Origin: an uncultured Maribacter sp.
GTDB lineage: Bacteria > Bacteroidota > Bacteroidia > Flavobacteriales > Flavobacteriaceae
NCBI RefSeq assembly: GCF_947495965.1
Contig: NZ_CANMBB010000005.1
Coordinates: forward strand, 1-64,000
Length of the DNA stretch: 64,000 nt
Direction: 5' to 3'
Below, piece by piece: positions 44,519 through 54,221 of this stretch. A program made the translations under genes and the position numbers. Below the pieces are notes generated by a model. It saw nothing but the letters and a program-made list of their open reading frames with translations. It was not told the DNA's origin and searched no databases. Position 1 is the first letter of the stretch. The number at the start of each line of letters is the position of its first letter.

Positions 44519-45145
44519 TTATTTATCCGAAGAAAATAGAAATATTGCAATTCCGACAAACACAATAATTTGCAACCATTTAAAAAAAGAAGCCATTTTC
44601 TGATTTTTTGAAAAAAAATCAGAAATAAAACCCGATAAAATTACGATTATACTAAAAATAACAAAAGAGACAAACATAAACAATAACCCTAGAACATAGA
44701 ACTGAGCTACAGTATTTAGCTCTTTACTAAACAAGAATCCTGGAAAAAAGGCTAGAAAAAAAATGGTGACTTTAGGATTTAACACATTCATTATAAAACC
44801 TTGTTTAAACAGTTGCCAAGTACTCCTCTTTACCACCTCTTCTCCAGACAAATTAATTACATCTTTACTAGTATATACCTTGTATGCTAAATAGGTTAAA
44901 TAACTAGCTCCACATAGTTTTATGATAAAAAAAATATTCTCGTTATTTTTAATAATTGCAGACACTCCAAAAGCTAGTAGTGTAGTATGTATTATACAGC
45001 CAGAAATAAGCCCCATAACTGTAGCCATACCGTATTTTCTTCCATTTGTAATACTCTGCATTAGAACATAAATATTATCTGGCCCTGGAGAAATAGCCAA
45101 AACAGAAGTTGCTGCCACAAAAGCAAACAAAATTTCTACATTCAA
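44519..45145 (-). CDS. LysE family amino-acid/metabolite exporter
   Basis: 208 residues with six membrane segments. The family opening LAISPGPDNIYVLMQSITNGRK (about 17-38, in part) and the second conserved region QGFIMNVLNPKVTIFFLAFFPGF (in part) with the NPK motif identify the RhtB/LysE family. It probably exports an amino acid, homoserine lactone or related metabolite through the inner membrane; the substrate is unknown. It lies 29 bp upstream of the HMG-CoA lyase-like gene on the same strand. Confidence 0.92.
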   Translation of the reverse strand: MNVEILFAFVAATSVLAISPGPDNIYVLMQSITNGRKYGMATVMGLISGCIIHTTLLAFGVSAIIKNNENIFFIIKLCGASYLTYLAYKVYTSKDVINLSGEEVVKRSTWQLFKQGFIMNVLNPKVTIFFLAFFPGFLFSKELNTVAQFYVLGLLFMFVSFVIFSIIVILSGFISDFFSKNQKMASFFKWLQIIVFVGIAIFLFSSDK

Positions 45146-45244
45146 TTTTTGATATATTAGAGTTTATACTTTTTTAAGTATATAAGAGAAAACACTATTG
45201 TACATGAAACCTCTGAGAGATTTTATGTAAAAAACACTGGAATA

Positions 45245-46285
45245 TTAGATATTTCTCTCTAAAATAGCCTTATTAATTTTCTTAACTAATGCTGGACCTT
45301 CATAAACAAAACCTGTCCAAACTTGAATTAGGTCTGCTCCTGCTTCAAGCTTCTCTATAGCGTCTTCTGCAGAGTTAATACCACCAACTCCAATTATAGG
45401 AAATGCTTTATTACTCTTTTCGGACAAAAAACGGATTACTTCCGTACTTCTATCTTTAAGCGGTTTCCCACTTAAGCCTCCTTTTTCTTCCGTTTCTACT
45501 AAGCTAGATTTTAAATCTTTTCTTTCTATAGTAGTATTGGTAGCTATTATTCCATCAATCTTAGTTTCTGCAACAATAGCAATAATATCTAATAACTGTG
45601 CATCTGTAAGATCTGGAGCTATTTTTAAAAGTATTGGTTTATTTACACCATCTCTTTTAACCGTATACTTTTTGTTCTGAGTTTTTAGCTCTTTTAATAA
45701 AGCTGTTAACGGCTCTTTATCTTGTAATTCTCTTAAACCTGGTGTATTAGGCGAACTTACATTTACAACAAAGTAATCTACATGATCAAAAAGAGCATCA
45801 AAACACACCAAATAATCTTTTATTGCATCTTCATTTGGCGTTATTTTATTTTTCCCAATATTACCTCCAATAAGCACATTATGCTTCTTTTTTAATTTTT
45901 CTACGGCTTCAAAAACACCTTTATTATTAAACCCCATACGGTTAATAATAGCCTTATCTGCCTTTAATCTAAAAAGCCTTTTCTTAGGATTACCATCTTG
46001 AGGTTTTGGTGTTAAAGTTCCTATTTCTACAAAACCAAAACCAAAGTTTGCCAATTCATTATATAAAACAGCATTCTTATCAAAACCAGCTGCAAGCCCT
46101 ACTGGGTTATCAAATTTTAAACCAAATACCTCCCGTTCTAAACGCTTGTCTTTAACAACAAAAAGAGACCTAAATAGTCCAGACATACCAATTTTTGAAG
46201 AAAACTTTATTAGCTTAAAACTAATATGATGTACTCTTTCTGGGTCTAATAAAAAAAATAATGGACGTATTAAAATCTTATACAT
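45245..46285 (-). CDS. pyrD: Quinone-dependent dihydroorotate dehydrogenase (class 2)
   Basis: 346 residues from the ATG at 46285 ([20 protein letters not shown]), the usual class 2 N-terminus with its membrane-docking helix. FMN-binding segments [13 protein letters not shown] and [11 protein letters not shown] are intact; the catalytic serine is in [14 protein letters not shown]. It oxidises dihydroorotate to orotate with quinone as acceptor at the inner membrane, in pyrimidine synthesis. An in-frame ATG at 46309 lies inside a -7 element (46307-46314), so the shorter form is preferred. Monocistronic. Confidence 0.96.
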   Translation of the reverse strand: MYKILIRPLFFLLDPERVHHISFKLIKFSSKIGMSGLFRSLFVVKDKRLEREVFGLKFDNPVGLAAGFDKNAVLYNELANFGFGFVEIGTLTPKPQDGNPKKRLFRLKADKAIINRMGFNNKGVFEAVEKLKKKHNVLIGGNIGKNKITPNEDAIKDYLVCFDALFDHVDYFVVNVSSPNTPGLRELQDKEPLTALLKELKTQNKKYTVKRDGVNKPILLKIAPDLTDAQLLDIIAIVAETKIDGIIATNTTIERKDLKSSLVETEEKGGLSGKPLKDRSTEVIRFLSEKSNKAFPIIGVGGINSAEDAIEKLEAGADLIQVWTGFVYEGPALVKKINKAILERNI

Positions 46286-46306
46286 GATGCAAGGGAAAAA
46301 TTTTGA

Positions 46307-46314
46307 CAAAAGTA
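46307..46314 (-). promoter_or_regulatory. -7 element for pyrD; decides the start codon
   Basis: On the minus strand TACTTTTG matches TAnnTTTG and overlaps the alternative ATG at 46309. Confidence 0.55.
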
Positions 46315-46371
46315 CAAACTCAATTTGAGTATTATCTTCTTCTAGTACTGTTTTTTAAAAGAACTTTTAAA

Positions 46372-46812
46372 TTATTTTGGAGCAATACTATCCTTATAAA
46401 CTACTGGTGTTATTATAAAGGGTTTTCTATACGCTTCTTTACACAGGTCTATATAACGATTATATTGTTTTTCGTTAAAACTTTCTAACAACTTAAGATC
46501 AGTCTCCTGTGCTTTATCTGCTAATTTATTTTTAAGCGCTATATATTTATTTCCAAGAAGTTCCAATTCTTGCGGCGTACTCTGCGGATGTTCCGCTAAC
46601 AATTTTTCTATTTCTTCCTCTAAAGATTTTGCCTCTATACTATAAGCCGCTTTTATATCCTCAAGTTTACTTTTTTGAACTGCATTTAACTGAAAAACAG
46701 ATACAATAGTTTCTACATTACCACCTCCTACATTCAAAGTGCAATCTTGCGAAAAACCAACAAAACAGGAAAAAACAAATACGACAATACTACAATATTT
46801 AATATTCTTCAT
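46372..46812 (-). CDS. Small periplasmic helical protein, unknown (Spy/CpxP-like?)
   Basis: 146 residues with a signal peptide (about 1-21, CFVGFSQ). The mature protein is mostly helix: FQLNAVQKSKLEDIKAAYSI, LEEEIEKLLAEHPQ, ELELLGNKYIALKNKLADKA and LKLLESFNEKQYNRYIDLCK. Long charged helices with a closing F-N-x-x-Q-Y-N-R-Y segment recall the LTxxQ motifs of Spy/CpxP periplasmic chaperones, but I cannot confirm the family. Two cysteines are near the ends of the mature protein. It is transcribed toward pyrD, 58 bp before that gene's -7 element. Confidence 0.6.
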   Translation of the reverse strand: MKNIKYCSIVVFVFSCFVGFSQDCTLNVGGGNVETIVSVFQLNAVQKSKLEDIKAAYSIEAKSLEEEIEKLLAEHPQSTPQELELLGNKYIALKNKLADKAQETDLKLLESFNEKQYNRYIDLCKEAYRKPFIITPVVYKDSIAPK

Positions 46813-46953
46813 TTATTTACATTTTTACTAAAACCTTCTCCTAATAAGTAATTAAAATTTAGGATAAAAGCACTTTTTTAGCTGTACTAACAAAAGTGAT
46901 AATAAACTTACTTTTAACACACTACAATATTATAATTTATACATTAGAAACCC

Positions 46954-46961
46954 TATTTTTG
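46954..46961 (+). promoter_or_regulatory. -7 element upstream of pepT
   Basis: TATTTTTG matches TAnnTTTG, 16 bp before the ATG. Confidence 0.5.
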
Positions 46962-46977
46962 AATAAAAATTATAGTA

Positions 46978-48204
46978 ATGCAGCATCTTATTAATCGGTT
47001 TTTAAGTTACGTAAAAATTGACACCCAAAGTAACCCTGAATCTAAAACTACCCCTAGTACTGAGAAACAATGGAACTTAGCTCTAGAATTAGTAAACGAG
47101 CTAAAAAGTATTGGATTAGAAGATGTTACTATAGATAACCATGCCTATATTATGGCAACATTGCCTAGTAATATAGACAAAGAGGTGCCTACCATTGGAT
47201 TCATTGCTCATTTTGATACTACTCCAGATTTTTCTGGAACCAATGTTAAACCTCAAATTATAAAAAAATATGATGGAAAAGACATTGTCTTAAATGCTGA
47301 TAAAAACATAATCCTATCTCCAGATTATTTTGAAGATTTACTTTTATACAAAGGGCAAACACTAATTACTACAGATGGTACTACCCTTTTAGGTGCAGAT
47401 GACAAAGCTGGTATTGCAGAAATTGTTACTGCTATGGAATACCTTATTAAACATCCAGAAATTAAACACGGTAAAATTAGAATAGCTTTTACTCCTGATG
47501 AAGAAATTGGAAGAGGCGCTCATAAGTTTGATGTAGAAAAATTTGGAGCAAAATGGGCGTATACCATGGACGGTAGTCAAATTGGTGAGTTAGAGTACGA
47601 AAATTTTAATGCCGCTGGAGCAAAAGTAACCGTTACCGGAAAAAGTGTGCATCCAGGATATGCTAAAGGGAAAATGGTAAATGCAATAAACATTGCCAAT
47701 GAATTTATGTCTATTTTACCTATGGAAGAAACTCCAGAGCATACTACTAACAGAGAAGGCTTTTTTCATGTACACCACATGCAAGGAGAAATAGAGCAAG
47801 CTACATTTGAACTAATTATTAGAGACCACGACAAGGAAAAGTTTGAAGAACGCAAACAACTACTATTAAAAATAACCGAAAAATTAAATTCTATCCATGG
47901 AGATTGCATAACTATAGATATTAAAGACCAATATTATAATATGCGCGAAAAAATAGAACCTGTAATGTATGTGGTAGAAATTGCTAAAAGAGCAATGGAA
48001 TCTATAGGAATTACCCCTATTATAAAACCTATTAGAGGAGGTACAGATGGTTCTCAACTTAGCTACATGGGACTTCCTTGTCCTAATATTTTTGCTGGAG
48101 GACATAATTTTCATGGTAAATATGAATATGTTCCTGCAGAAAGCATGGTACAAGCAGTTGGAGTTATCGTAAAAATTGCCGAAATTACTGCTGCTAAAGC
48201 GTAA
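46978..48204 (+). CDS. pepT: Peptidase T (tripeptidase)
   Basis: 408 residues, M20 family. Opening [16 protein letters not shown] is typical of PepT. Zinc ligands and catalysis: HFDTTPD (about 78-84), LLGADDKAG (about 138-146), [11 protein letters not shown] (about 172-182, with the Glu-Glu pair), [12 protein letters not shown] and [17 protein letters not shown] plus the closing [10 protein letters not shown]. The enzyme removes N-terminal residues from tripeptides in the cytoplasm. The following gene starts 4 bp after the stop, so the two are cotranscribed. Confidence 0.96.
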   Translation: MQHLINRFLSYVKIDTQSNPESKTTPSTEKQWNLALELVNELKSIGLEDVTIDNHAYIMATLPSNIDKEVPTIGFIAHFDTTPDFSGTNVKPQIIKKYDGKDIVLNADKNIILSPDYFEDLLLYKGQTLITTDGTTLLGADDKAGIAEIVTAMEYLIKHPEIKHGKIRIAFTPDEEIGRGAHKFDVEKFGAKWAYTMDGSQIGELEYENFNAAGAKVTVTGKSVHPGYAKGKMVNAINIANEFMSILPMEETPEHTTNREGFFHVHHMQGEIEQATFELIIRDHDKEKFEERKQLLLKITEKLNSIHGDCITIDIKDQYYNMREKIEPVMYVVEIAKRAMESIGITPIIKPIRGGTDGSQLSYMGLPCPNIFAGGHNFHGKYEYVPAESMVQAVGVIVKIAEITAAKA

Positions 48205-48208
48205 TTTT

Positions 48209-48811
48209 ATGGAAACTTCTGAAAAACTAGAAAAGTATTTTTCTGAAGAACACACTTTTAAAAAAGGAATAACAGTACTCCGAAAACTAATCTTATCTAC
48301 AGATTTAGAAGAAACTTTTAAATGGAGTGTTCCAACCTATACCATAAAAAACAAAAACGTTTTATCCCTTGGTAAATTTAAAAACCACTATGGCATCTGG
48401 TTCTTTAATGGGGTATTTTTAAAAGACCCAAACAAGGTTTTACGAAACGCTCAAGAAGGTAAAACAAAAGCTATGCGCCAATGGAAGCTTACAGTAGGAG
48501 ATAAAATAAATACCCAGATGGTATTAGACTATTGCATGGAAGCCATAGAAAATGAAAAAAAAGGCCTAAAAATTTCTGTTGTAAAAAAGAAAGCTTCTCC
48601 CTTAAAAATTCCTTCTTTATTATCTAAAGTTTTAAAAGAAAATAGTAACCTAAATAAAGCGTTCAGAAAATTATCACCTTATAAACAAAAAGAATATACA
48701 GAATATATAATGCTAGCTAAACAAGAAAAAACAAAAAAAGCAAGGTTAGAAAAAATCATCCCCTTAATAGAAAAAGGTATTGGCATAAACGACAAATACC
48801 GTAATTGCTAA
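48209..48811 (+). CDS. DUF1801/YdeI family protein
   Basis: 200 residues from the ATG at 48209, 4 bp after the pepT stop; a longer in-frame ATG at 48176 would overlap pepT by 29 bp and adds 11 unrelated residues. The N-terminal half is a DUF1801 fold (TVLRKLILSTDLEETFKWSVPTYTIKNKN in part, FKNHYGIWFFNG), the family of the frataxin-like YdhG proteins. The C-terminal third (about 135-200) has the YdeI/OmpD-associated pattern, LNKAFRKLSPYKQKEYTEYI and KKARLEKIIPLIEKG. Function is unknown; a role in iron handling is sometimes suggested for the fold. Confidence 0.85.
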   Translation: METSEKLEKYFSEEHTFKKGITVLRKLILSTDLEETFKWSVPTYTIKNKNVLSLGKFKNHYGIWFFNGVFLKDPNKVLRNAQEGKTKAMRQWKLTVGDKINTQMVLDYCMEAIENEKKGLKISVVKKKASPLKIPSLLSKVLKENSNLNKAFRKLSPYKQKEYTEYIMLAKQEKTKKARLEKIIPLIEKGIGINDKYRNC

Positions 48812-48836
48812 CTTTTAAGCTTTTCAAAAAATAAAA

Positions 48837-50366
48837 ATGATTAAAAAAACCTTTTTTTTGCTTTTAATACTATTATTAATTCTCTCCTGTAAAGAAGAAA
48901 AAATAATGACAAAGAACTCTACTAATTGCCAAAATATAAAAAGAGACACTACCATTTCTCTTTCTGCAGCTTTAAAAGAAGTTAAACCTTTAATGCAAAA
49001 TAAAACAGGGGTTTATGTTTTAGAAGATGGTGGCACTGCTATGGTAACCAGAGCTTGGTTATGTGAGTATGCAGAAAAAAGCATAGATATACAGTATTTT
49101 ATTTTCTCTACAGATAACATAGGTTTAATTGCGTGCGATTATCTTGTACGTGCTGCAGAAAGAGGCGTAAAAGTTCGTTTATTAATAGACGATATTATGG
49201 TAGATGGGGGTTTTAAGGATATTCTTTCTCTTAATGCACATGAAAATATAGAAATTAGAATTTACAACCCTGGAGTAAATCTTGGAAAAAATATTTTTCA
49301 AAAAATAGGAAAATTTGCTACGGACTTTAGGTCTGCCAACCAACGCATGCACAACAAAACTTTTATCGTTGATGAGCAAGTTGTAATTACAGGAGGTCGT
49401 AATATAGCGGATGAATATTTTGATTATGACCATGAATATAATTTTAGAGACCGAGATGTTTTATTATTAGGAAAAGAAACAAAACAGATAAATACGTCAT
49501 TTCAACAATTTTGGGATAGTGATTTAAGTGTTCCCGCTACAGAATTAACAAATACATTACCCGAGGAAATTAAGGATAAAGACCGATTTTCTAAATTACA
49601 TGAATACGCCTGTAATCCTGAAAACTTTTGGCCTCAAGTACGCGAAAAAATTCGAAATTTACCACAAGTTTTTAATTCTTTAAAAGAATCGGATAAGCTA
49701 GTTTGGACAGATTCTGTTTCTTTTATTTCCGATTTTCCAGGAAAAAATGATGGTGAGAGTGGCTTAGGAGGAGGTGGCATTACTACCAGCAAACTTTTAA
49801 AATTAGTAAAAAGCGCAAAAAAAAGTATAGAAATACAAACTCCTTATTTAATTACTTCCGAACTAGGAAAAAATCTTTTTAAAGAAGCTGTAGAACGTGG
49901 TGTTAAAGTTAGAATCTTAACCAACAGTTTAGCCTCTACAGATAATGTAGAAGCCTTTAGTAGTTACCAAACGGACCGTGAGTTATTATTAAAAACAGGG
50001 GTGAAAATATATGAATTTAAACCAGATGCTGCAGAGCAAACCAAAATAATGACAGGTGCTCTACAAGAGGAATTAGACTATAAACCTACCTTTGGACTAC
50101 ATGCAAAATCTATGGTTATAGATGGTAAAACAACCGTAATAGGAACCTTTAATTTAGATCCTAGAAGTGCTAATTTAAATACGGAATGCATCACTATAAT
50201 AAACTCTAAAGAAATAACAAAATATGTCTTAGAAGGCATGGAAGAAGAGTTTAAACCCGAAAACTCTTGGCATATTACATTAGATTACAATCCAGATAGT
50301 GAAGTTAGCAACTACAAACGTTTAAAAACTTGGACACGTAAAATACTTCCTAAAGATATTTTATAA
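48837..50366 (+). CDS. Phospholipase D family lipoprotein (cardiolipin-synthase-like)
   Basis: 509 residues. N-terminal lipoprotein signal with the lipobox LILSCKEEK (Cys near 18). Two HKD motifs: HNKTFIVDEQVVITGGRN (about 173-190) and HAKSMVIDGKTTVIGTFN (about 422-439). The two-motif layout fits the PLD/cardiolipin synthase type, and the lipoprotein anchor puts it on the periplasmic face, unlike the usual multi-pass ClsA. It probably hydrolyses or transfers phosphatidyl groups, for example in cardiolipin formation, but a nuclease role is possible. It follows the DUF1801 gene by 25 bp and ends at a strong terminator. Confidence 0.9.
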   Translation: MIKKTFFLLLILLLILSCKEEKIMTKNSTNCQNIKRDTTISLSAALKEVKPLMQNKTGVYVLEDGGTAMVTRAWLCEYAEKSIDIQYFIFSTDNIGLIACDYLVRAAERGVKVRLLIDDIMVDGGFKDILSLNAHENIEIRIYNPGVNLGKNIFQKIGKFATDFRSANQRMHNKTFIVDEQVVITGGRNIADEYFDYDHEYNFRDRDVLLLGKETKQINTSFQQFWDSDLSVPATELTNTLPEEIKDKDRFSKLHEYACNPENFWPQVREKIRNLPQVFNSLKESDKLVWTDSVSFISDFPGKNDGESGLGGGGITTSKLLKLVKSAKKSIEIQTPYLITSELGKNLFKEAVERGVKVRILTNSLASTDNVEAFSSYQTDRELLLKTGVKIYEFKPDAAEQTKIMTGALQEELDYKPTFGLHAKSMVIDGKTTVIGTFNLDPRSANLNTECITIINSKEITKYVLEGMEEEFKPENSWHITLDYNPDSEVSNYKRLKTWTRKILPKDIL

Positions 50367-50369
50367 ACA

Positions 50370-50397
50370 AAAAGACCAGCAGTACTGCTGGTCTTTT
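50370..50397. terminator. Terminator between the PLD gene and yajC
   Basis: AAAAGACCAGCA pairs with TGCTGGTCTTTT around a short loop; both sides are A/T rich, so it may act for the convergent yajC too. Confidence 0.85.
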
Positions 50398-50421
50398 AAA
50401 TTATTTAAAAAAATTAAAGTC

Positions 50422-50715
50422 TTACTTTTTCTCTGAAGCTGGAGCATTTAACTTTTTACTCATTTCCATTGAAATTGCAGAACGGTCAAATTTTAATTTT
50501 CCTGCCATGGTTTCAATAACGCAAGAAGCATCCTTATCATTTAAATCTATTACTTTTCCGTGTAAACCACTTTTAGTAACAATACGATCTCCTCTTTTTA
50601 ATTGTTCTGCAAATTTGCGTTCATCTTTTTGCCTTTTCATTTGTGGTCGTATCATAAAAAAATATGCGACTACAAAAATTAAAATCATTGGCAAAAACTG
50701 TCCAATATCACCCAT
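50422..50715 (-). CDS. yajC: Preprotein translocase subunit YajC
   Basis: 97 residues: one N-terminal membrane segment (about 5-22, FLPMILIFVVAYFFMIRPQ) and a cytoplasmic KOW-like domain (GDRIVTKSGLHGKVIDLNDK in part). YajC joins SecDF in the inner membrane and aids export. It lies 23 bp after the DUF1573 gene and is the last gene of the nusB-DUF1573-yajC run, an order that is common in Bacteroidota. Confidence 0.95.
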   Translation of the reverse strand: MGDIGQFLPMILIFVVAYFFMIRPQMKRQKDERKFAEQLKRGDRIVTKSGLHGKVIDLNDKDASCVIETMAGKLKFDRSAISMEMSKKLNAPASEKK

Positions 50716-50738
50716 GTTATTTATTTAAAATTAATTAT

Positions 50739-51215
50739 TTAGTTAGCAGTTGGCCCAACAGGAGCTGCTCCTTTAGGGTTTACAAATGCTTTAATCCGTA
50801 ATGTCTCAGACTTTTTTGCTGTATTAGCAGTTACCGTAATTGTTTTAGTTATTTGGTTTTGTCCAGACCCGTTAAATTTAACTAACATTTCTCCAGACTC
50901 TCCTGGAGCAATTGGTGTATTCTTTGGATATTCTGGAATGGTACAACCACAACTACTTTTAGCATCTGTTAAAATTAATGGCCCTGTTCCTGTATTTGTA
51001 AAGGTAAATACTGTCTCTTGTGGGGTTCCTTGTGTAATAGTCCCAAAATCATGCTCCGATTTATCAAAAGACATAACAGGCAAAGCTTTTGATGCTTCAT
51101 CTCTTTCTGCAGCTACAGCCACATTTTCTGTTTTTATTTTACTTGAAGCTTTTTCTTTGCACGACACAAATGTAAATGCAGAAAATAAAGCGGTCATTAA
51201 AAGAATTCTTTTCAT
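50739..51215 (-). CDS. DUF1573 domain lipoprotein
   Basis: 158 residues. Lipoprotein signal (TFVSCKEK, Cys about 19). The DUF1573 beta-sandwich, about 45-150, shows the family pattern HDFGTITQGTPQETVFTFTN (in part), TGTGPLILTDAKSSCGCTIP and VKFNGSGQNQI. The CGC pair is typical. The family is abundant in Bacteroidota and its activity is unknown; the fold suggests a structural or binding role in the envelope. It sits between nusB and yajC. Confidence 0.92.
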   Translation of the reverse strand: MKRILLMTALFSAFTFVSCKEKASSKIKTENVAVAAERDEASKALPVMSFDKSEHDFGTITQGTPQETVFTFTNTGTGPLILTDAKSSCGCTIPEYPKNTPIAPGESGEMLVKFNGSGQNQITKTITVTANTAKKSETLRIKAFVNPKGAAPVGPTAN

Positions 51216-51256
51216 TATTGTTGTTTTTTTATTTTGTACAAAATTAAAAAATATTT

Positions 51257-52204
51257 TTATAAGAGCCCCCTACCTATTTTGTTAAGCTTTCCTTCTTTTT
51301 TATATTCTTTTACCAATTTATCTAAAATACCGTTAATAAAAATGCTACTTTTTGGAGTAGAATACTCTTTTGCAATTTCTAAATATTCATTGATAGTAAC
51401 TTTTTCTGGAATAGACGGAAAGTTTAATAACTCGCAAATTGCCATTTTCATTAAAATAGCATCTATACCTGCAATACGGTCTTTATCCCAATTTGGAGTT
51501 TTTCCTTCAATTTCTTTCTCTAAATCATCATTAGTTAATAATGTTTTAGATAATAGTTTTTGGGCATACTGCATATCTTCTTCATCTTTTATAAGACTTG
51601 GTAAAAAGAAAGCATCTCTTGAGTTTTCCTTTACTTTCTTTAAATGTTTTAGCAAATAGGTGTTTACTATAGGAATATCATCTACCCAAGTAAGTTTGTC
51701 ATCTTCAAAATAATCGTAAATCTTCTCATTAGGAGCAATTATTTCTTTAAATAAATCTACAATTAACTCTTTATCTTTATCATAAGAGTTGTCTTTGGTA
51801 TGCATATATTTTAAATACATATCACTCTCTAGAATACTTTTATAAATTAACTTTACGTATTCTTCATTTAAATACCAGTTATTTAATTTACGTATCTCTA
51901 ACTCTTCTTTTAGCTGTTCATTATTTACTAATTGCAACAGCAATTTATTAGCAACAAACTTTTCTTTAAAAGGTAAGTCATCACCAGCAGTAGCAATATA
52001 TTTTTTTGATGATAATTTTAATTGATTATCGGCCATTTGGTGCACCTCTATCAATAAGCTTAGTAACAATAGGTACAGGCTGTACATATTTTCTATACTT
52101 ACATCTAAAAATTTTTTCTGTTTTTCTAAAGAATCATCTTTAGATTGTATCAAGGCATAAATGCTTTGCATTACTTTTACCCTAATGTGTCTTCTTGTAA
52201 GCAT
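51257..52204 (-). CDS. nusB: Transcription antitermination factor NusB
   Basis: 315 residues, much longer than the ~140-residue E. coli protein because of an N-terminal helical extension of about 170 residues, normal for Bacteroidota. The start MLTRRHIRVKVMQSIYALIQ and the C-terminal NusB fold (LLSKTLLTNDDLEKEI, WDKDRIAGIDAILMKMAICEL, PEKVTINEYLEIAKEYS in part, FINGILDKLVKEY) identify it. NusB with NusE (S10) binds boxA RNA and prevents termination in rRNA operons. It heads the minus-strand run with DUF1573 and yajC and is divergent from the ABC exporter. Confidence 0.95.
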   Translation of the reverse strand: MLTRRHIRVKVMQSIYALIQSKDDSLEKQKKFLDVSIENMYSLYLLLLSLLIEVHQMADNQLKLSSKKYIATAGDDLPFKEKFVANKLLLQLVNNEQLKEELEIRKLNNWYLNEEYVKLIYKSILESDMYLKYMHTKDNSYDKDKELIVDLFKEIIAPNEKIYDYFEDDKLTWVDDIPIVNTYLLKHLKKVKENSRDAFFLPSLIKDEEDMQYAQKLLSKTLLTNDDLEKEIEGKTPNWDKDRIAGIDAILMKMAICELLNFPSIPEKVTINEYLEIAKEYSTPKSSIFINGILDKLVKEYKKEGKLNKIGRGLL

Positions 52205-52316
52205 GTTTTTAAGAACTTAAAAATAAAAAATAGGTTAAACTTTGAGGCTGTAAAAGTAAGCATCTATTTTAAAAACTAGACACAACATTTCTAATTATCT
52301 TATGTATTTTATAACA

Positions 52317-52345
52317 TTTGGTTAAACATCAAAAAGTTATCTTTG
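52317..52345 (+). promoter_or_regulatory. Promoter of the ABC exporter gene (TTTG-N17-TATCTTTG)
   Basis: TTTG at 52317-52320 and TATCTTTG at 52338-52345 match both consensus halves; the ATG follows at 52390. Confidence 0.6.
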
Positions 52346-52389
52346 CCACATTGTTCTATAAAACCACAATATTCCCCTTATTATAACGC

Positions 52390-54141
52390 ATGAAGGAATT
52401 AAAACATCTAAACAAATACTTTAAAAAATATTGGAAAAAACTAGTAATTGGTATCCTTATTACCATAATTGCACGTGTTTTTCAGCTAGTATTACCTACT
52501 TACGTTAATAAATCTATTTCTGTTTTAGAAAATACTATTGGTTCTACAATTACCAAAGGAGAAGGGGAAGATTTATTATTACAATATATTTTAATCATTA
52601 TTGCTGCAGCTTTACTTTCTGGTTTTTTTACATTTTTAATGCGTCAAACCATCATAAATGTATCTAGGTATATTGAATTTGATTTAAAAAATGAAGTTTT
52701 TGACCATTACCAACGCCTTAGTTTAAGTTTTTATAAGCAAAACCGAACTGGTGATTTAATGAACCGTATTAGTGAAGATATAAACCAAGTGCGTTTATAT
52801 TCTGGTCCTGCAATTATGTACGGTATGCAAACCTTAACTCTTTTTGTTTGTCTTATACCTTTAATGTTTATTAAAGCTCCCACTCTAGCAATGTATACGT
52901 TGTTGCCCTTACCTATTTTATCGGTTTTAATATACCAAATAAGTAAAGTAATACACAAAAGAAGTACTATTGTTCAAGAATATTTATCCTCACTATCTAC
53001 ATTTACCCAAGAAGTTTTTTCAGGCGTATCTGTTATTAAAGCATATTCATTAGAACCACAAACCAATACAGACTTAGGGGTTTTAGCTTTAGAAGGAAAA
53101 GAAAAAAGTATGAACCTAGCTAAAATAAATGCTTGGTTTTTTCCTCTCATGATTTTACTTATTGGTATTAGTAATTTATTTGTAATATATATTGGAGGTA
53201 AACAATATATAAATGGAGAAATAGGTGTTGGTTTAATAGCGGAGTTTGTTCTTTATGTTAACATGCTTACCTGGCCTGTTGCTATTGTTGGTTGGTTAAC
53301 TTCTATTATACAAAGAGCAGAAGCATCTCAAAAAAGAATAAATGCCTTTTTAAAGGAGAAACCCTCTATAACAAATACTGTTGAAGAAATAACTCCAATC
53401 GTTGGAAAAATAGAATTTAAGAATGTTAGTTTCACTTATGAAGACACAAATATTACTGCCTTAAAAAACTTATCCTTTACAATAGAAAACGGAGAAACTG
53501 TAGCCATAATAGGTAAAACTGGCTCTGGAAAATCTACTATTTTAGATTTAATTTCTAGACTTTATGATGTTTCTTCTGGAGAAATTTTAATAGACAACAA
53601 ACCTATAAACAACCTTAATTTAACCAGCTTAAGAGAAGCTATTGGAGCAGTACCACAAGATGCTTTTTTATTTTCGGACTCTATTAAAAACAACATTAAA
53701 TTTGGGAAAGAGAATGCTACAGATGAAGAAGTTATTACGGTAGCAAAAAAAGCTGTAGTTCACAAAAATATTTCTGATTTTGCTGGCGGATACGATACCG
53801 TTTTAGGAGAAAGAGGAATTACCCTTAGTGGTGGGCAAAAACAAAGAGTATCTATTGCTAGAGCTCTTTTAAAGAACCCAAATATTTATTTGTTTGATGA
53901 TTGCCTTTCTGCAGTAGATACCGAAACAGAAGAAGAAATTTTAAACAACTTAAAAAAAGCATCAAAAAACAGAACTACTCTTATTGTAAGCCATAGAGTC
54001 TCTTCTGCAAAAAACGCTTCAAAAATTCTAGTTCTAGAAGACGGAATACTAATACAAGAAGGTACCCATAAACAATTAAACAACGTAAATGGATACTACA
54101 AAGAATTGTACAAAAATCAGCTTTTAGAGAAAGAAAATTAA
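52390..54141 (+). CDS. ABC exporter half-transporter (MdlA/MsbA-like)
   Basis: 583 residues: six membrane helices in the first 320, then a nucleotide-binding domain. Walker A is GKTGSGKST (about 380), the signature is LSGGQKQRVSIAR (about 478) and Walker B ends FDDCLSAVD (about 503), so the usual catalytic Glu is an Asp. That Glu-to-Asp change is seen in one half of heterodimeric exporters of the MdlA type, yet no partner half-transporter is adjacent. D-loop and H-loop (IVSHRVSSA) are intact. The substrate could be a lipid or drug. Its promoter is complete, and the next gene is 80 bp away. Confidence 0.92.
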   Translation: MKELKHLNKYFKKYWKKLVIGILITIIARVFQLVLPTYVNKSISVLENTIGSTITKGEGEDLLLQYILIIIAAALLSGFFTFLMRQTIINVSRYIEFDLKNEVFDHYQRLSLSFYKQNRTGDLMNRISEDINQVRLYSGPAIMYGMQTLTLFVCLIPLMFIKAPTLAMYTLLPLPILSVLIYQISKVIHKRSTIVQEYLSSLSTFTQEVFSGVSVIKAYSLEPQTNTDLGVLALEGKEKSMNLAKINAWFFPLMILLIGISNLFVIYIGGKQYINGEIGVGLIAEFVLYVNMLTWPVAIVGWLTSIIQRAEASQKRINAFLKEKPSITNTVEEITPIVGKIEFKNVSFTYEDTNITALKNLSFTIENGETVAIIGKTGSGKSTILDLISRLYDVSSGEILIDNKPINNLNLTSLREAIGAVPQDAFLFSDSIKNNIKFGKENATDEEVITVAKKAVVHKNISDFAGGYDTVLGERGITLSGGQKQRVSIARALLKNPNIYLFDDCLSAVDTETEEEILNNLKKASKNRTTLIVSHRVSSAKNASKILVLEDGILIQEGTHKQLNNVNGYYKELYKNQLLEKEN

Positions 54142-54221
54142 AAAATTGTTGCTCGATACGCTTTTTTTTTTCATTTTTGATAGAATAATATCATATTAAA
54201 TAATTTAGAAACTACGTTAAA

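Noticed and set aside
48176-48208. Longer start for the DUF1801 gene at 48176
   Set aside because: It would overlap pepT and add residues unlike the family.
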